Below, piece by piece: positions 6,665 through 15,229 of a stretch of DNA of 33,203 bases (the first letter of the stretch is position 1; the number at the start of each line of letters is the position of its first letter). The notes under the pieces are model-generated. The model was given only the letters and a program-made list of their open reading frames with translations, ran no database searches and had not been told where the DNA came from. Origin of the DNA: Acidaminococcus intestini DSM 21505. Lineage in GTDB: Bacteria; Bacillota; Negativicutes; Acidaminococcales; Acidaminococcaceae. Position numbers and translations under genes: made by a program. The stretch is taken from positions 1 to 33,203 of the forward strand of contig NZ_AULA01000030.1 of NCBI RefSeq assembly GCF_000425045.1, written 5' to 3'.

Positions 6665-8050
6665 ATGAAAAAGAATAAGAACCAGCATCGCGTGCAGGAT
6701 ATCCTGAAGCTCATCCGTACGGAAAGGGATCCCTACTTTTTGGAACGCGCCCTTGACAGTTACCACGATCACGATATAGCCGATGTGCTCCCTCTTTTAA
6801 GTTCGCCCGAATGGAAGCGCCTGGCAAGTCTTTTGCCGGCTCCCTATCTTGCCGATTTGATGGAATATGTCGATGACAAGGAATCCCTTTTTGAGGTTCT
6901 GCCAGCTGAAAGGGCAGCTGCCATCCTCACCCAGATGGAGCCTGACGAAGCCGTCGATTTCCTGAAGGAAACCCAAAGTGCCCAAAAAGAAGCATGGGTG
7001 GCGCATTTGGATGAGGCGACACGGCAAAAACTGACGCGCCTGGCCGCCTATGATGAAGATACGATTGCTTCCCGGATGACAACGAACTTTGTTGCCGTCG
7101 AGGAAGGTCTTGATGTTCCTTCCGTCATGCGCACAGTTGTGCGGGAAGCGGCTGACCATGATGAAATTGCGGTCATCTATGCCCTCAATGACCGTGCTCA
7201 ATTTGCCGGGGCCTTTTCCCTCAAGGATCTCATCATTGCAAGACGGGATACTCCCCTTAACGAAATCATCGTGCGAGGATACCCTTACGTTTATGCCAGC
7301 GAAAAGATCAGCGACTGCCTGCAGCTGATTGAAGAATACAGTGAAGCTTCCATTCCTGTCCTATCGCCGGACCATCGGATCCTTGGCGTTGTAACCGCAA
7401 ATGACGTAGCGCAGCTCCTTGATGATGAAATGGGCGAAGACTATGCTAAACTGGGCGGCCTCTCCGCTGAAGAAGACCTGGACGAACCGCTCAAAACGTC
7501 CATCAAGAAACGGCTGCCCTGGCTTATTCTGCTTCTTGGCTTGGGTCTTGTCGTTTCAAGCGTCGTCAGTCTATACGAAAACGTCGTGGCAAAGTTGACC
7601 CTTATCATGGCCTTTCAGTCCATGATCCTTGATATGTCGGGAAACGTTGGGACCCAGTCGCTTGCCGTAACCATCCGTGTCCTTATGGATGAAGAACTGA
7701 AACCAGGCGATAAATGGCGGCTCATCCGAAAGGAAGGGGGCGCCGGTTTCTTCAATGGACTGATCCTGGGATGCATTGCCGTTTTGGGCATTGGTTTTTA
7801 TATCTATGCGGTAAAATCCTACGATGCCCTTACGGCCTTTGGCATATCGTCCTGCATCGGCCTTTCCCTGGTCCTTGCCATGTTTATTTCGAGTCTTGTA
7901 GGGACCGTGGTCCCGATGGGCTTCAAAAAGATCCATATCGATCCGGCCGTGGCCTCGGGCCCGCTCATTACGACCGTTACGGACCTTGTGGGTGTCGTGA
8001 CCTATTATACCCTGGCGTGGGCGATGCTGGTGCATGGATTGGGGCTGTAA
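6665..8050 (+). CDS. mgtE: Magnesium transporter MgtE
   Basis: A 461-residue dimeric Mg2+ channel of the inner membrane. The order is an N-terminal helical domain (residues 1-130, with MEPDEAVDFL), two CBS domains (about 139-265, including ITANDVA-like VVTANDVAQLLDDE), a connecting helix, and five membrane helices from about residue 283. The pore-region signature GNVGTQSLAV and the closing VASGPLITTVTDLVGVVTYY match the family. The ATG at 6665 follows AAAAAGGAGG. An in-frame upstream ATG at 6590 overlaps the likely promoter and is rejected. It is a monocistronic unit with its own promoter. The CBS and N domains gate the channel by Mg2+ binding in studied homologues. Confidence 0.93.
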   Translation: MKKNKNQHRVQDILKLIRTERDPYFLERALDSYHDHDIADVLPLLSSPEWKRLASLLPAPYLADLMEYVDDKESLFEVLPAERAAAILTQMEPDEAVDFLKETQSAQKEAWVAHLDEATRQKLTRLAAYDEDTIASRMTTNFVAVEEGLDVPSVMRTVVREAADHDEIAVIYALNDRAQFAGAFSLKDLIIARRDTPLNEIIVRGYPYVYASEKISDCLQLIEEYSEASIPVLSPDHRILGVVTANDVAQLLDDEMGEDYAKLGGLSAEEDLDEPLKTSIKKRLPWLILLLGLGLVVSSVVSLYENVVAKLTLIMAFQSMILDMSGNVGTQSLAVTIRVLMDEELKPGDKWRLIRKEGGAGFFNGLILGCIAVLGIGFYIYAVKSYDALTAFGISSCIGLSLVLAMFISSLVGTVVPMGFKKIHIDPAVASGPLITTVTDLVGVVTYYTLAWAMLVHGLGL

Positions 8051-8200
8051 GCGCGTAGGCATCAGCATTTAAAAGGGACAGCTTGTGGAATCGGCGCGCT
8101 CCCTATGAAATCAATGGAGGCTTGGCTTACTGTACAAGCTATCAGCAGCTGGAACGGTAGGTGTGGTGGCAGGCAAACTTGTAAAGAAATGGAATTGAAA

Positions 8201-8227
8201 AGAAAAGGGCCTCGGACCCTTTCTTTC
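8201..8227 (+). terminator. Weak terminator after mgtE
   Basis: AGAAAAGGG and CCCTTTCT pair around CCTCGGA with one bulge, followed by a broken T-run. It lies 150 bp past the mgtE stop. In between, AGCTTGT (8081) and ACAAGCT (8134) form a distant inverted pair, and I see nothing else there. Confidence 0.4.
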
Positions 8228-8252
8228 GACTCCCCGATTCTCTTCGCCCCTG

Positions 8253-8281
8253 CTGAAAAAATCCCCTTGCTGTGATATAAT
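8253..8281 (+). promoter_or_regulatory. Promoter of ychF
   Basis: The extended -10 TGATATAAT (8273-8281) is strong. CTGAAA, 17 bp upstream, is a fair -35. Confidence 0.6.
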
Positions 8282-8317
8282 GATATGTCAACTTAACTAG
8301 ACAAGGAGAGATCATCC

Positions 8318-9427
8318 ATGAGTTCAACCAACCTCGAAATGGGTATTGTCGGCCTGCCGAATGTAGGCAAGAGCACCCTCTTCAACGCCATTACGAAAGC
8401 TGGGGCGGAAGCGGCCAACTATCCATTCTGCACCATAGAGCCCAACGTCGGTATCGTCGATGTCCCAGATCCACGGCTCCAGGTCCTGAGCGACCTATAC
8501 CATTCCAAACGCATTGTTCCGGCGGGCATGAAGTTTGTCGATATTGCAGGCCTTGTGAAGGGCGCCTCCAAAGGTGAAGGCTTGGGCAACAAATTCCTCA
8601 GCCATATCCGCCAGACCGACGCCATTGCCGAAGTGGTGCGCTGCTTTGAAGACGGCAACATCACCCACGTCGAAGGCTCCATTGACCCTATCCGCGATAT
8701 TGAAATCATCAATACGGAACTGTGCCTGGCTGACCTCGAATCGGTGGAAAAGCAGCAGCTCAAGGTCCAGAAGCTCTTAAAGAGCGGTGACAAGACGGCG
8801 CCTGCGAAAAATGCCCTTCTGACCCGTCTCGTCGAGGCCCTCGGCGATGCCAAGCCGGCCCGTCAGGTGGAAATGACAAAGGATGAAAAGGAGATGATCC
8901 GTGAACTCGATCTCCTCACCTTGAAACCAATTCTGTACGTAGCTAACGTTTCCGAAGAAGAGGCCGCCGACGCGTCCGGAAACCCCCATGTGAAGGCGCT
9001 AACGGAATATGCCGAAAAAGAAGGGGCCCAGGTCATCACCATTTCTGCCAAGGTCGAAGAGGACATTGCTTCCCTGCCGGCAGACGAAGCCAAGGAGTAC
9101 CTTGAAATGGAAGGCCTCACCGAAGCGGGTCTTGATCGCCTCATCAAAGCTGGGTTCTCCCTCCTAGGTCTCCAGACCTTCCTCACGGCAGGGGAAATGG
9201 AATCTCGTGCCTGGACCATCGTCAAAGGATTTACGGCACCTCAGGCAGCTGGCAAGATCCATTCGGACTTTGAAAAAGGCTTCATCCGTGCTGAAATTGT
9301 TTCCTACGATGACCTCGTTGCCTGTGGCAGCAAACAGGCTGCCCGTGAAAAGGGCCTTGTGAGACTGGAAGGCAAGGACTACATCATGCAGGACGGCGAC
9401 GTCGTCGAATTCCGCTTCAACGTGTAA
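8318..9427 (+). CDS. ychF: Redox-regulated ATPase YchF (OLA1-type)
   Basis: A 369-residue P-loop protein of the Obg-related YchF family, which prefers ATP over GTP and associates with ribosomes. GLPNVGKST (residues 12-20) is the Walker A motif, DIAGLVKGASKGEGLGNKFL is the switch/G3 region, and ILYVANVSEEE holds the altered G4 (NxxE in place of NKxD) that explains ATP use. A C-terminal TGS domain ends in DGDVVEFRFNV. The start follows ACAAGGAGAGATCATCC. It is followed after 16 bp by the PHP protein gene, so the two are probably co-transcribed. Confidence 0.95.
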   Translation: MSSTNLEMGIVGLPNVGKSTLFNAITKAGAEAANYPFCTIEPNVGIVDVPDPRLQVLSDLYHSKRIVPAGMKFVDIAGLVKGASKGEGLGNKFLSHIRQTDAIAEVVRCFEDGNITHVEGSIDPIRDIEIINTELCLADLESVEKQQLKVQKLLKSGDKTAPAKNALLTRLVEALGDAKPARQVEMTKDEKEMIRELDLLTLKPILYVANVSEEEAADASGNPHVKALTEYAEKEGAQVITISAKVEEDIASLPADEAKEYLEMEGLTEAGLDRLIKAGFSLLGLQTFLTAGEMESRAWTIVKGFTAPQAAGKIHSDFEKGFIRAEIVSYDDLVACGSKQAAREKGLVRLEGKDYIMQDGDVVEFRFNV

Positions 9428-9443
9428 AAAAGGGGTGAGGGCC

Positions 9444-10217
9444 ATGCTGTTTGATACCCATATGCATGCCGATTATTCCTGCGATGCCGAAATGACCATC
9501 AAGGATGCCATGGAAGCGGCCAAAGCCGCTGGTCTTGGCATGATCCTGACGGAACACTGGGACCGGGACTATCCGACGAACCCGGAAAGCTTTCTTTTTG
9601 ACATCAACGATTATTTCAAAAAAAACGCACCCTATCGGAGCGATACCGTGCTCCTTGGCATTGAAATGGGGCTCCAGCCCCATACCATCGAGGAGGACCG
9701 GATGGTTGCAAAAAGCCATCCCTTTGACGAAATCGTTGGCTCCATGCACTGTTATCGCGGCCTTGATATGTATGAACGGACGACTTACGACGGCGTTGCC
9801 AAGGATCAGGCTGTGGGGTACTATCTTGAGGATTCCCTCAAATGCCTCGAACAGGACCCGAACTTTGACACCTATGGTCACATCGACTATATCTGCCGCT
9901 ACTGGCCCTATGAAGACAAGAACCTCCATTACAGCGAGCATGCCGATCTGTGGGACGAAGTCATGAAGCACCTCATTCGCCTCGATAAGAGCATTGAAAT
10001 CAATACGCGTCGCCTTGCCGTGCCCGGTGCGGTGGAGTCCCTGACGGAACTTTATACGCGCTATGCCGAACTGGGCGGCAAGTACGTGACCTTGGGCAGC
10101 GACGCCCATGCGGCAAAAGCCGTGGGCATGCACTTTGATGTGGCCCAAAAGATCGCCAAAACGGCAGGGCTCACCATTGTCTACTACAAAAAAAGACAGC
10201 GCCAGCTGCCGAAATAA
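9444..10217 (+). CDS. PHP-domain phosphoesterase, histidinol-phosphatase (HisJ) family
   Basis: A 257-residue metal-dependent PHP protein. The metal ligands are visible in order: DTHMHADYS at residues 4-12, TEHWD near 37, GIEMGL near 70, VGSMH near 97, YGHIDYICRY near 150 and GSDAH near 215. The layout fits the HisJ/HisK branch, whose members remove phosphate from L-histidinol phosphate, but no other his gene is nearby. A different phosphoester substrate is therefore possible. ATG 9444 was chosen; an upstream in-frame GTG (9435) lies inside the purine-rich ribosome binding site. It sits 16 bp after ychF and ends at a strong terminator. Confidence 0.8.
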   Translation: MLFDTHMHADYSCDAEMTIKDAMEAAKAAGLGMILTEHWDRDYPTNPESFLFDINDYFKKNAPYRSDTVLLGIEMGLQPHTIEEDRMVAKSHPFDEIVGSMHCYRGLDMYERTTYDGVAKDQAVGYYLEDSLKCLEQDPNFDTYGHIDYICRYWPYEDKNLHYSEHADLWDEVMKHLIRLDKSIEINTRRLAVPGAVESLTELYTRYAELGGKYVTLGSDAHAAKAVGMHFDVAQKIAKTAGLTIVYYKKRQRQLPK

Positions 10218-10220
10218 AGA

Positions 10221-10262
10221 AAACGCCGTGAAGGAAGGAGACTTCTTTCACGGCGTTTATTC
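10221..10262 (+). terminator. Terminator of the ychF-PHP unit
   Basis: AAACGCCGTGAA pairs with TTCACGGCGTTT around a purine-rich loop and is followed by ATT. Confidence 0.85.
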
Positions 10263-10335
10263 ATCAAATATCTGAAAAACGATTTCCTTATGGAATCTGT
10301 TTGCAACGAAAAATATGTTACTACTTTGAAAATAA

Positions 10336-10375
10336 AACGCAAATGTAATGAAAAAAATTTCATTTTATTTGCGTT
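10336..10375. repeat. AT-rich long inverted repeat upstream of nadD
   Basis: AACGCAAAT then AATGAAA pair with TTTCATT then ATTTGCGTT, 16 pairs with one internal 2x2 mismatch. It sits in the 427-bp gap between the PHP gene and nadD. It could be an operator or a transcript hairpin. The remainder of the gap (10376-10585) shows nothing I can support. Confidence 0.5.
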
Positions 10376-10585
10376 GCGCTTTTGTTATGCTCATGGGATG
10401 AAACTCAATCGGATGGGAGGGAGGTTTTTCGTGAAAGAAAGCACGACGCTCGAAAAATCCGCTGCTGACGATGGAAGGCAACAGGCTATGCTTTTTTCAT
10501 TTTGTTTCGTAGAAGGCCTCTTTCCTTTTCTTGTAAAATCGGCATTATGCCACATAAAAATCACCTTTTCCGCATGACAATTTGA

Positions 10586-10614
10586 TTGAGCTTTGGCATC
10601 GTACCTGATATAAT
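10586..10614 (+). promoter_or_regulatory. Promoter of nadD
   Basis: TTGAGC (10586-10591), a 17-bp spacer and the extended -10 TGATATAAT, ending 30 bp before the start codon. Confidence 0.7.
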
Positions 10615-10644
10615 GTAAGAACCATTCTGAAGGAGGATTTCCAT

Positions 10645-11253
10645 ATGCGCCGACAGCGTTTAGGCATCATGGGCGGGACCTTTGACCCCATCCATAATGG
10701 TCATCTTGCGATTGCCCGCGCCGCTATGGATGCCATGGCCCTTGATCGGGTCCTTTTCATTCCCGACTATTTGCCGCCCCATAAAGCGGCCGGATGGGCG
10801 CCGGCCGGGGACCGCATGGCCATGACCCTTCTTGCGACGATGGACGAGCCGCGTTTTTTGGTGTCCGATATGGAGCTGGTCCGCAAGGGCCCTTCCTATA
10901 CAGTCGATACCATGCGGATCCTCCATCGTCGGTGGCATCGCTTTTATGACCTGTACTTCATCATTGGCGGGGATTCAGCCGAAGCCCTTGATACGTGGTG
11001 CCGCATCGAAGAAACGATGCGCTACTGCACCTTCCTTGCCATTGGACGGGTTGGGTACAGGGAGCGTCATGAAGATGTGACAAAACGACTGGCCCAAAAA
11101 GGACTCACCCGCCTCGTGTGGATTGACGCCAAAGCCCCGGATATTTCTTCCACCATGATCCGGCAGCGCCTTTCCCGCGGTGAATCCATTGATGGACTTG
11201 TTCCTCGGACTGTAGTGGACTACATGAGACAGAGAGACCTCTACCGTCGGTAG
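10645..11253 (+). CDS. nadD: Nicotinate-nucleotide adenylyltransferase
   Basis: NadD joins AMP from ATP to nicotinate mononucleotide to make deamido-NAD, an essential step of NAD synthesis. The 202-residue protein opens with GIMGGTFDPIHNGHL (residues 7-21), the nucleotidyltransferase GxFxPxHxGH motif. It continues with YLPPHK near residue 50, GPSYTVDT near 83 and the closing ISSTMIRQR near 168. GAAGGAGG precedes the ATG. In most Firmicutes nadD is directly followed by yqeK; here a terminator and nearly 1 kb of stem-loop-rich DNA separate them. Confidence 0.95.
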   Translation: MRRQRLGIMGGTFDPIHNGHLAIARAAMDAMALDRVLFIPDYLPPHKAAGWAPAGDRMAMTLLATMDEPRFLVSDMELVRKGPSYTVDTMRILHRRWHRFYDLYFIIGGDSAEALDTWCRIEETMRYCTFLAIGRVGYRERHEDVTKRLAQKGLTRLVWIDAKAPDISSTMIRQRLSRGESIDGLVPRTVVDYMRQRDLYRR

Positions 11254-11270
11254 GGGGGCTCTCTTTTTTG
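11225..11270 (+). terminator. Terminator directly after nadD
   Basis: AGAGAG and CCTCTACC pair with GGTAGGGGG and CTCTCT (G-T pairs included), with a 3-base loop, followed by TTTTTTG. It begins inside the last codons of nadD. Confidence 0.8.
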
Positions 11271-11317
11271 TTGGGTGAAAGGGTCAGCCCAAAAATCGGG
11301 TAGCCTCGTGCGGAAAT

Positions 11318-11590
11318 GAAAGGCGCCAGAAGCCGGTGACTCATTGTGTCCTTCGGACAGGGCGCTGAATTATATTTGCCCTCAAACATGTTTTTTTGCC
11401 TTCTGCGATTGCATCAAAGCAGCCTCGGAACCCGGGCAAATCTGCTTTGCTTCCGCTCAAGATGAGACATCGCTGCGCGCCTTATCCACTACCAAAAGGA
11501 CTTGTCTATTGCAACGCAGCATCAAGTGGCTTTTGGTTCCCCGCCTTGGTAAGGCGGAACAGGGTTCGCCGTTTCTAAGGTAAAACCCGA
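11318..11590 (-). repeat. Dispersed structured element, copy R2
   Basis: Stems, in plus coordinates: GCGCC 11323-11327 with GGCGC 11361-11365; ATTTGCCC (from 11374) with GGGCAAAT (to 11448) enclosing ACATGTTT; ACCAAAAG 11491-11498 with CTTTTGGT 11530-11537, containing ACTTG/CAAGT; CCGCCTT 11541-11547 with AAGGCGG 11551-11557. The order is the reverse complement of R3 and R6. No protein-coding signal is convincing. Confidence 0.75.
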
Positions 11591-12078
11591 AGATAAAAGA
11601 ACGGGAGTGATCAGATGATTGCTGCTCATCTCATCCTTAAGAAAAATGAGGGAGCGAAAAGTCTGGTTCCACATCTTAGGGTCTTTTGCCTCAGCGCTCG
11701 ATGCGCAGCATCGATCTGCCCCGTCAGGGCGGTAAACGCATCGCCGATCGATTCGCGAACTTCCCTGTGCCTTGGAAAAAGCGAAGCGAGAGATCGTGAC
11801 AGGGCGGTTAAGTGAGTCGCCGAATTTTTTGTTACCCCTTATGCTGAAAAATTCGTGCAGAAAGCTTACTCATAGGGCAGCGACAATAGGAGCAGTTGGA
11901 GTATCCTCTGCCGGAAAGGCCGGTCTTCTCATGTGAAACAGCAGAGAGCGAGCCCTTTTGGTGGTGGATGAGGAGGCCCGGGTTTGGGGCCGGCCTCCTG
12001 CACTTTTGTCTTTGAATCGACCTCACATCGCCTTCGTTTCGACAAGAAATGTGAACCCGATCATAAGGCGCCGCCCTT
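11591..12078. other. Gene-free stem-loop region between nadD and yqeK
   Basis: No gene is supported here. Visible structures are CGATGC/GCATCG with a GCA loop after GGTCTTTTGCCTC (from 11679), CCCTGT and ACAGGG (about 11765-11806) and CGAATTTTT/AAAAATTCG (11821-11829 with 11847-11855). GGTCTTTT recurs as a module boundary, as in the R elements. The rest has no recognisable feature. Confidence 0.55.
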
Positions 12079-12218
12079 CTGGTCTTTTCGCCAGCTGCCG
12101 CAGGCAGCCTTCACCAAGCTGCAAAAGCAGATCCTTAGCCAGGAATGCCTGCATTCCCTTAGCCTGCCGCCTCCGGCGGCCTTAGCCCAGATTTCATCGG
12201 CGCGACTTGCGAGCCGAT
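12079..12218 (+). repeat. Hairpin array with CTTAGCC linkers, array 1
   Basis: After GGTCTTTT come consecutive hairpins of unrelated sequence: GCTGCC/GGCAGC (12094-12108), CTGC/GCAG (12119-12130), GGAATGC/GCATTCC (12142-12157) and GCCGCC/GGCGGC (12166-12180). They are separated by CCTTAGCC-type linkers (CACC after the first). A fifth, TCGGC/GCCGA (about 12196-12216), ends 30 bp before yqeK. Loops are 2-4 bases except the last. Confidence 0.7.
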
Positions 12219-12246
12219 TTCAATTCAAGTAAGGAGCTAACCAATC

Positions 12247-12828
12247 ATGGATTTTTCCCAAATGAAAGAACAGCTTCGCCAAAGCCTTCAGCCAAAGCGC
12301 TTTGAGCATAGCGTGGCCGTCAGTGAAACTGCCGTTGCGCTTGCCCGTCATTACGGGGTCGACGAAGATAAAGCCGCCCTTGCCGGCCTGCTCCACGACT
12401 GTGCCCGCAAGTATTCGACCAAGGATTTTGTGGAGGTATCAAAAAAGCTGGGCGTCCCGCTCACGGATATCGAAAAGGCGCAGCCCATCCTTATCCATGC
12501 CATCTTGGGGCCCCTTGTCGCAAAGAGGGACTATGGCGTTACCGATGAGGAAGTCCTGTCTGCTATGCGTTATCATACAACGGGCAAAGCCCATATGACG
12601 GCCCTTGAAAAAATCATTTATCTGGCAGACCTTACGGAACCGCATCGTGACTTTCCTACCGTGGACGAAATGCGGCGCCTTACGATGAAGGATCTTGATG
12701 AGGCCATGATTGCCGCCTATGCCAATACGATGGAATACCTGATGCACCAGCATCTGTTGATCCATCCGGATTGTCTGGACGGCTATAACGAACTGGTCCT
12801 TGCGGCCAAACACAATAAGAAGGAGTAA
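12247..12828 (+). CDS. yqeK: HD-domain Ap4A hydrolase YqeK
   Basis: A 193-residue HD-superfamily protein. Studied YqeK homologues cut diadenosine tetraphosphate symmetrically to ADP. Metal and catalytic residues are seen in RFEHSVAVSE (H21), LLHDCARK (H50, D51), LIHAILGP (H83), RYHTTG (H108) and YLADLTEP (D127). The start follows AAGGAGCTAACCAATC. It heads a tight run yqeK-LCP-rsfS-cvfB, but no clear promoter is visible in the hairpin array just upstream. Transcription may therefore start within the repeat DNA or further back. Confidence 0.92.
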   Translation: MDFSQMKEQLRQSLQPKRFEHSVAVSETAVALARHYGVDEDKAALAGLLHDCARKYSTKDFVEVSKKLGVPLTDIEKAQPILIHAILGPLVAKRDYGVTDEEVLSAMRYHTTGKAHMTALEKIIYLADLTEPHRDFPTVDEMRRLTMKDLDEAMIAAYANTMEYLMHQHLLIHPDCLDGYNELVLAAKHNKKE

Positions 12829-12837
12829 TCGCAACCC

Positions 12838-13821
12838 ATGAGTGATATGGAACAATCAGGCGTGAAGAAAAAGAAAAAGCGGCTCCGCAAGGGACGTGTT
12901 TTTCTTCTCCTCATCCTTTTGATCGGGATCTTGTGCGGCGGCTTCATGGCTGGCATGGGCCTTTATGACCGATTTTTCAGTGCCGATGATCCCGTGCCTA
13001 AACAGAAAGAGAACCAACTCCTCACAGAAGAACCCCTTTCAAGCCGCATCAACGTCCTGCTCCTCGGGAAAGATGACGGGGACAGCGAGGATATGAATAA
13101 CCCCGATGCACCGAAGCGGACAGACTCCATGATGGTCGTCAGCTTTGACCCAGAGAAAAAACAGATTGCCATCGTCGGACTGCCGCGTGATACACGGGTC
13201 ACCATTCCCGGCCGGCGGGGTCATGACAAGATCAATGCCGCATACGCCTATGGCGGTACCAAACGGGCCGTGCGCACGGTGGAACAGCTCCTCCAGATTC
13301 CCATCAACTACTACATGGTCGTTGATTGGCAGGGCTTCATTAAAGTCATCGATATGCTGGGCGGTGTGGACCTATACGTTGATAACAACATGGATTATGA
13401 AGATCCTTACGCCAACCTCAAGATCCACCTCAAAAAAGGCTACCAGCACCTGGATGGTGAAAAGGCAGGTCAGTATGTCCGCTTCCGTCACGATGAATTG
13501 GGCGATATTGGCCGTGTGGAGCGTCAGCAGAAATTTATGAAAGCCCTGGCTGGACAGTTCTTTACCTTCACGAATATGCTGAAGCTTCCTATGATCATCA
13601 ACACCGGCCTTGACTACGTCGATACGGACATGAACCTGATGACCATGATCCGTGCCGCCAACTGCTTCCGCATCTTTGGCGAAAACTCCATCAAAAGTGA
13701 AATGCTCGATGGTGATTTCAAGACCATCGATGATATCAGTTACTGGGTTACGACGCCGTCCCAGGTTTCGCACACCCTCGATAAACTGGGGATTCCCCAT
13801 AAAAGGATTACAGAAATTTAA
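12838..13821 (+). CDS. LytR-CpsA-Psr (LCP) family glycopolymer ligase
   Basis: LCP enzymes transfer lipid-linked glycopolymers to peptidoglycan. The 327-residue protein has a basic cytoplasmic tail (KKKKKRLRKGR), one membrane segment at about 20-45 and an extracytoplasmic LCP domain. Conserved residues are in RTDSMMVVSFD, GLPRDTRVTIPG, KINAAYAYGG and VRFRHDELGDIGRVERQQKF, which supply the pyrophosphate- and Mg2+-binding Arg and Asp. The usual yqeK-LCP-rsfS order is kept. The best ribosome binding site, AAGGAG, lies inside the 3' end of yqeK, 12 bases from the ATG at 12838; a second in-frame ATG is at 12847. The acceptor in a two-membrane Negativicute is unknown. Confidence 0.9.
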   Translation: MSDMEQSGVKKKKKRLRKGRVFLLLILLIGILCGGFMAGMGLYDRFFSADDPVPKQKENQLLTEEPLSSRINVLLLGKDDGDSEDMNNPDAPKRTDSMMVVSFDPEKKQIAIVGLPRDTRVTIPGRRGHDKINAAYAYGGTKRAVRTVEQLLQIPINYYMVVDWQGFIKVIDMLGGVDLYVDNNMDYEDPYANLKIHLKKGYQHLDGEKAGQYVRFRHDELGDIGRVERQQKFMKALAGQFFTFTNMLKLPMIINTGLDYVDTDMNLMTMIRAANCFRIFGENSIKSEMLDGDFKTIDDISYWVTTPSQVSHTLDKLGIPHKRITEI

Positions 13822-13834
13822 GGAGGTTCCATCC

Positions 13835-14197
13835 ATGAATCCAAAAGAACTCGCAAACGCCATTGCCGCCGCCGCTGCTGACAAAAAAGCAAAAGACATC
13901 CTGCTTCTCAATATGGTTGGCCTGTCCCCTGTGACGGACTACTTCATGATTTGTTCTGCCCAGAGCGCGACTCAAGTCCGAGCCATCGCAGACAGCATCG
14001 AAGATAAACTGGCCGAAACACGCGGCATCCTGCCCTCCCACAAAGAAGGCTACACCGAAGGCAACTGGATCCTTATGGATTACGGCGACTGTGTGGCCCA
14101 TATCTTCCGGGAAACGGAACGTGACTTTTATAACCTGGAACAGCTCTGGGCCGATGCCCCGTCTGAAGCCTATGTGGAAACGGAAGGAGAAGCATGA
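13835..14197 (+). CDS. rsfS: Ribosomal silencing factor RsfS
   Basis: RsfS (YbeB/Iojap) binds uL14 on the large ribosomal subunit and blocks subunit joining in starved cells. The 120-residue protein has the typical core AKDILLLNMVGLSPVTDYFMICSAQSATQVRAIADSI and the end GNWILMDYGDCVAHIFRETERDFYNLEQLW. The ATG at 13835 follows AAGGAGGTTCCATCC; the open frame extends upstream into the LCP gene but without a start signal. Its stop overlaps the next start (ATGA). Confidence 0.95.
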   Translation: MNPKELANAIAAAAADKKAKDILLLNMVGLSPVTDYFMICSAQSATQVRAIADSIEDKLAETRGILPSHKEGYTEGNWILMDYGDCVAHIFRETERDFYNLEQLWADAPSEAYVETEGEA

Positions 14198-15087
14198 GCC
14201 CGAAAAAAGAACCGGCCAGCGTCAAGACCATTGGCAGTCACCGCGTTGGCGATGTCGTGGAACTTACGGCCGTGCGCATGAATGACCAGGGCGTTTTTCT
14301 TGATGCTGGAACGGGGAATACCAGCGATGATATTCTCCTTCATAAGCACCAGATGACATCGCCTGTTTCCGTTGGCGATAAGGTCAAGGTCCAGCTCTAC
14401 CTCGATGCCAAGAACCGGATCACGGCGAGCATGAAGCTTCCCAAGATGCGGGAAGGGCAGCTGGGATACGTCAACGTGATTTCCGTGAACAGGATGGGCG
14501 GATTTGTCGATATCGGCGCTGAACGCGGCGTCTTTTTGCCCTATAGCGAAATGCGGGGCCATGTTTCCCCCAATCAGCATATCTGGGTGAAACTCTACCG
14601 TGATAAGTCAGGCCGTCAGGCCGTGACCATGCGTGTCGAAGAAGATATGGAACGGGCCAGCCGTCCGGCAGAAGGCGTCAAAGTGGGGGATGCGCTTACA
14701 GGGACCGTCTACAATATCCTTAAGGATGGCTTTTTCCTTTTTACAAAAGAACGCTATATCGCTTTTATCCATCGCAGTGAAGTCCCTGGCGGACGCCTTG
14801 ACTTTGGTCAGCGTATCACAGGACGCGTCACCTACGTTCGTGCAGATGGACACATCGATATGTCCCTGCGCCTTGTCAAAGAAGAAGCCATGCTGGACGA
14901 TGCGGATAAGATCCTCTTCTTTCTCGAAAAGCGCAATGGCACCATGCCTTATTCCGATGATACGCCGCCGGCCATCATCAAAAGCGTCTTTGATATCTCT
15001 AAATCCGCCTTTAAGCGCGCCTTGGGCCGCCTTATGAAAGAAGGCAAAGTCGTGCAGGAAGATGGGTGGACAAGTTTAAAGAAATGA
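14194..15087 (+). CDS. cvfB: CvfB-like S1-domain RNA-binding protein
   Basis: A 297-residue protein of the CvfB family, described in Staphylococcus as an RNA-binding virulence-gene regulator. Three S1-type OB folds can be traced: about 15-65 (GDVVELTAVRMNDQGVFLDAG), 75-140 (GQLGYVNVISVNRMGGFVDIGAERGVFLP) and 155-225 (GDALTGTVYNILKDGFFLFT). A C-terminal winged helix follows (ISKSAFKRALGRLMKEGKVVQEDG). It overlaps rsfS by 4 bp, so translation is probably coupled. Its target RNAs here are unknown. It closes the operon before a strong terminator. Confidence 0.88.
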   Translation: MSPKKEPASVKTIGSHRVGDVVELTAVRMNDQGVFLDAGTGNTSDDILLHKHQMTSPVSVGDKVKVQLYLDAKNRITASMKLPKMREGQLGYVNVISVNRMGGFVDIGAERGVFLPYSEMRGHVSPNQHIWVKLYRDKSGRQAVTMRVEEDMERASRPAEGVKVGDALTGTVYNILKDGFFLFTKERYIAFIHRSEVPGGRLDFGQRITGRVTYVRADGHIDMSLRLVKEEAMLDDADKILFFLEKRNGTMPYSDDTPPAIIKSVFDISKSAFKRALGRLMKEGKVVQEDGWTSLKK

Positions 15088-15096
15088 AAGTGAAGA

Positions 15097-15127
15097 AAAG
15101 ACCACGCTCTTGCAGCGTGGTCTTTTT
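15097..15127 (+). terminator. Terminator after cvfB
   Basis: AAGACCACGCT pairs with AGCGTGGTCTT around a 5-base loop and is followed by TTT. Confidence 0.9.
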
Positions 15128-15229
15128 GGCTGTCAAGCTGTCTCATTCAGGGCCCCGCCCTGAATGGCTGTCTTACGGCAAAGCCGCGGCTGTCGAGCGA
15201 GAGAGGGGAAAGGATGCTGTGGTGCTGTG

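Noticed and set aside
10290-10577. 95-codon open frame upstream of nadD
   Set aside because: It runs across the AT-rich inverted repeat, has no ribosome binding site or known domain, and its composition is unlike a protein.
12079-12218. CRISPR array
   Set aside because: The repeated part is only 7-8 bases and the variable parts are palindromes, with no cas genes nearby.
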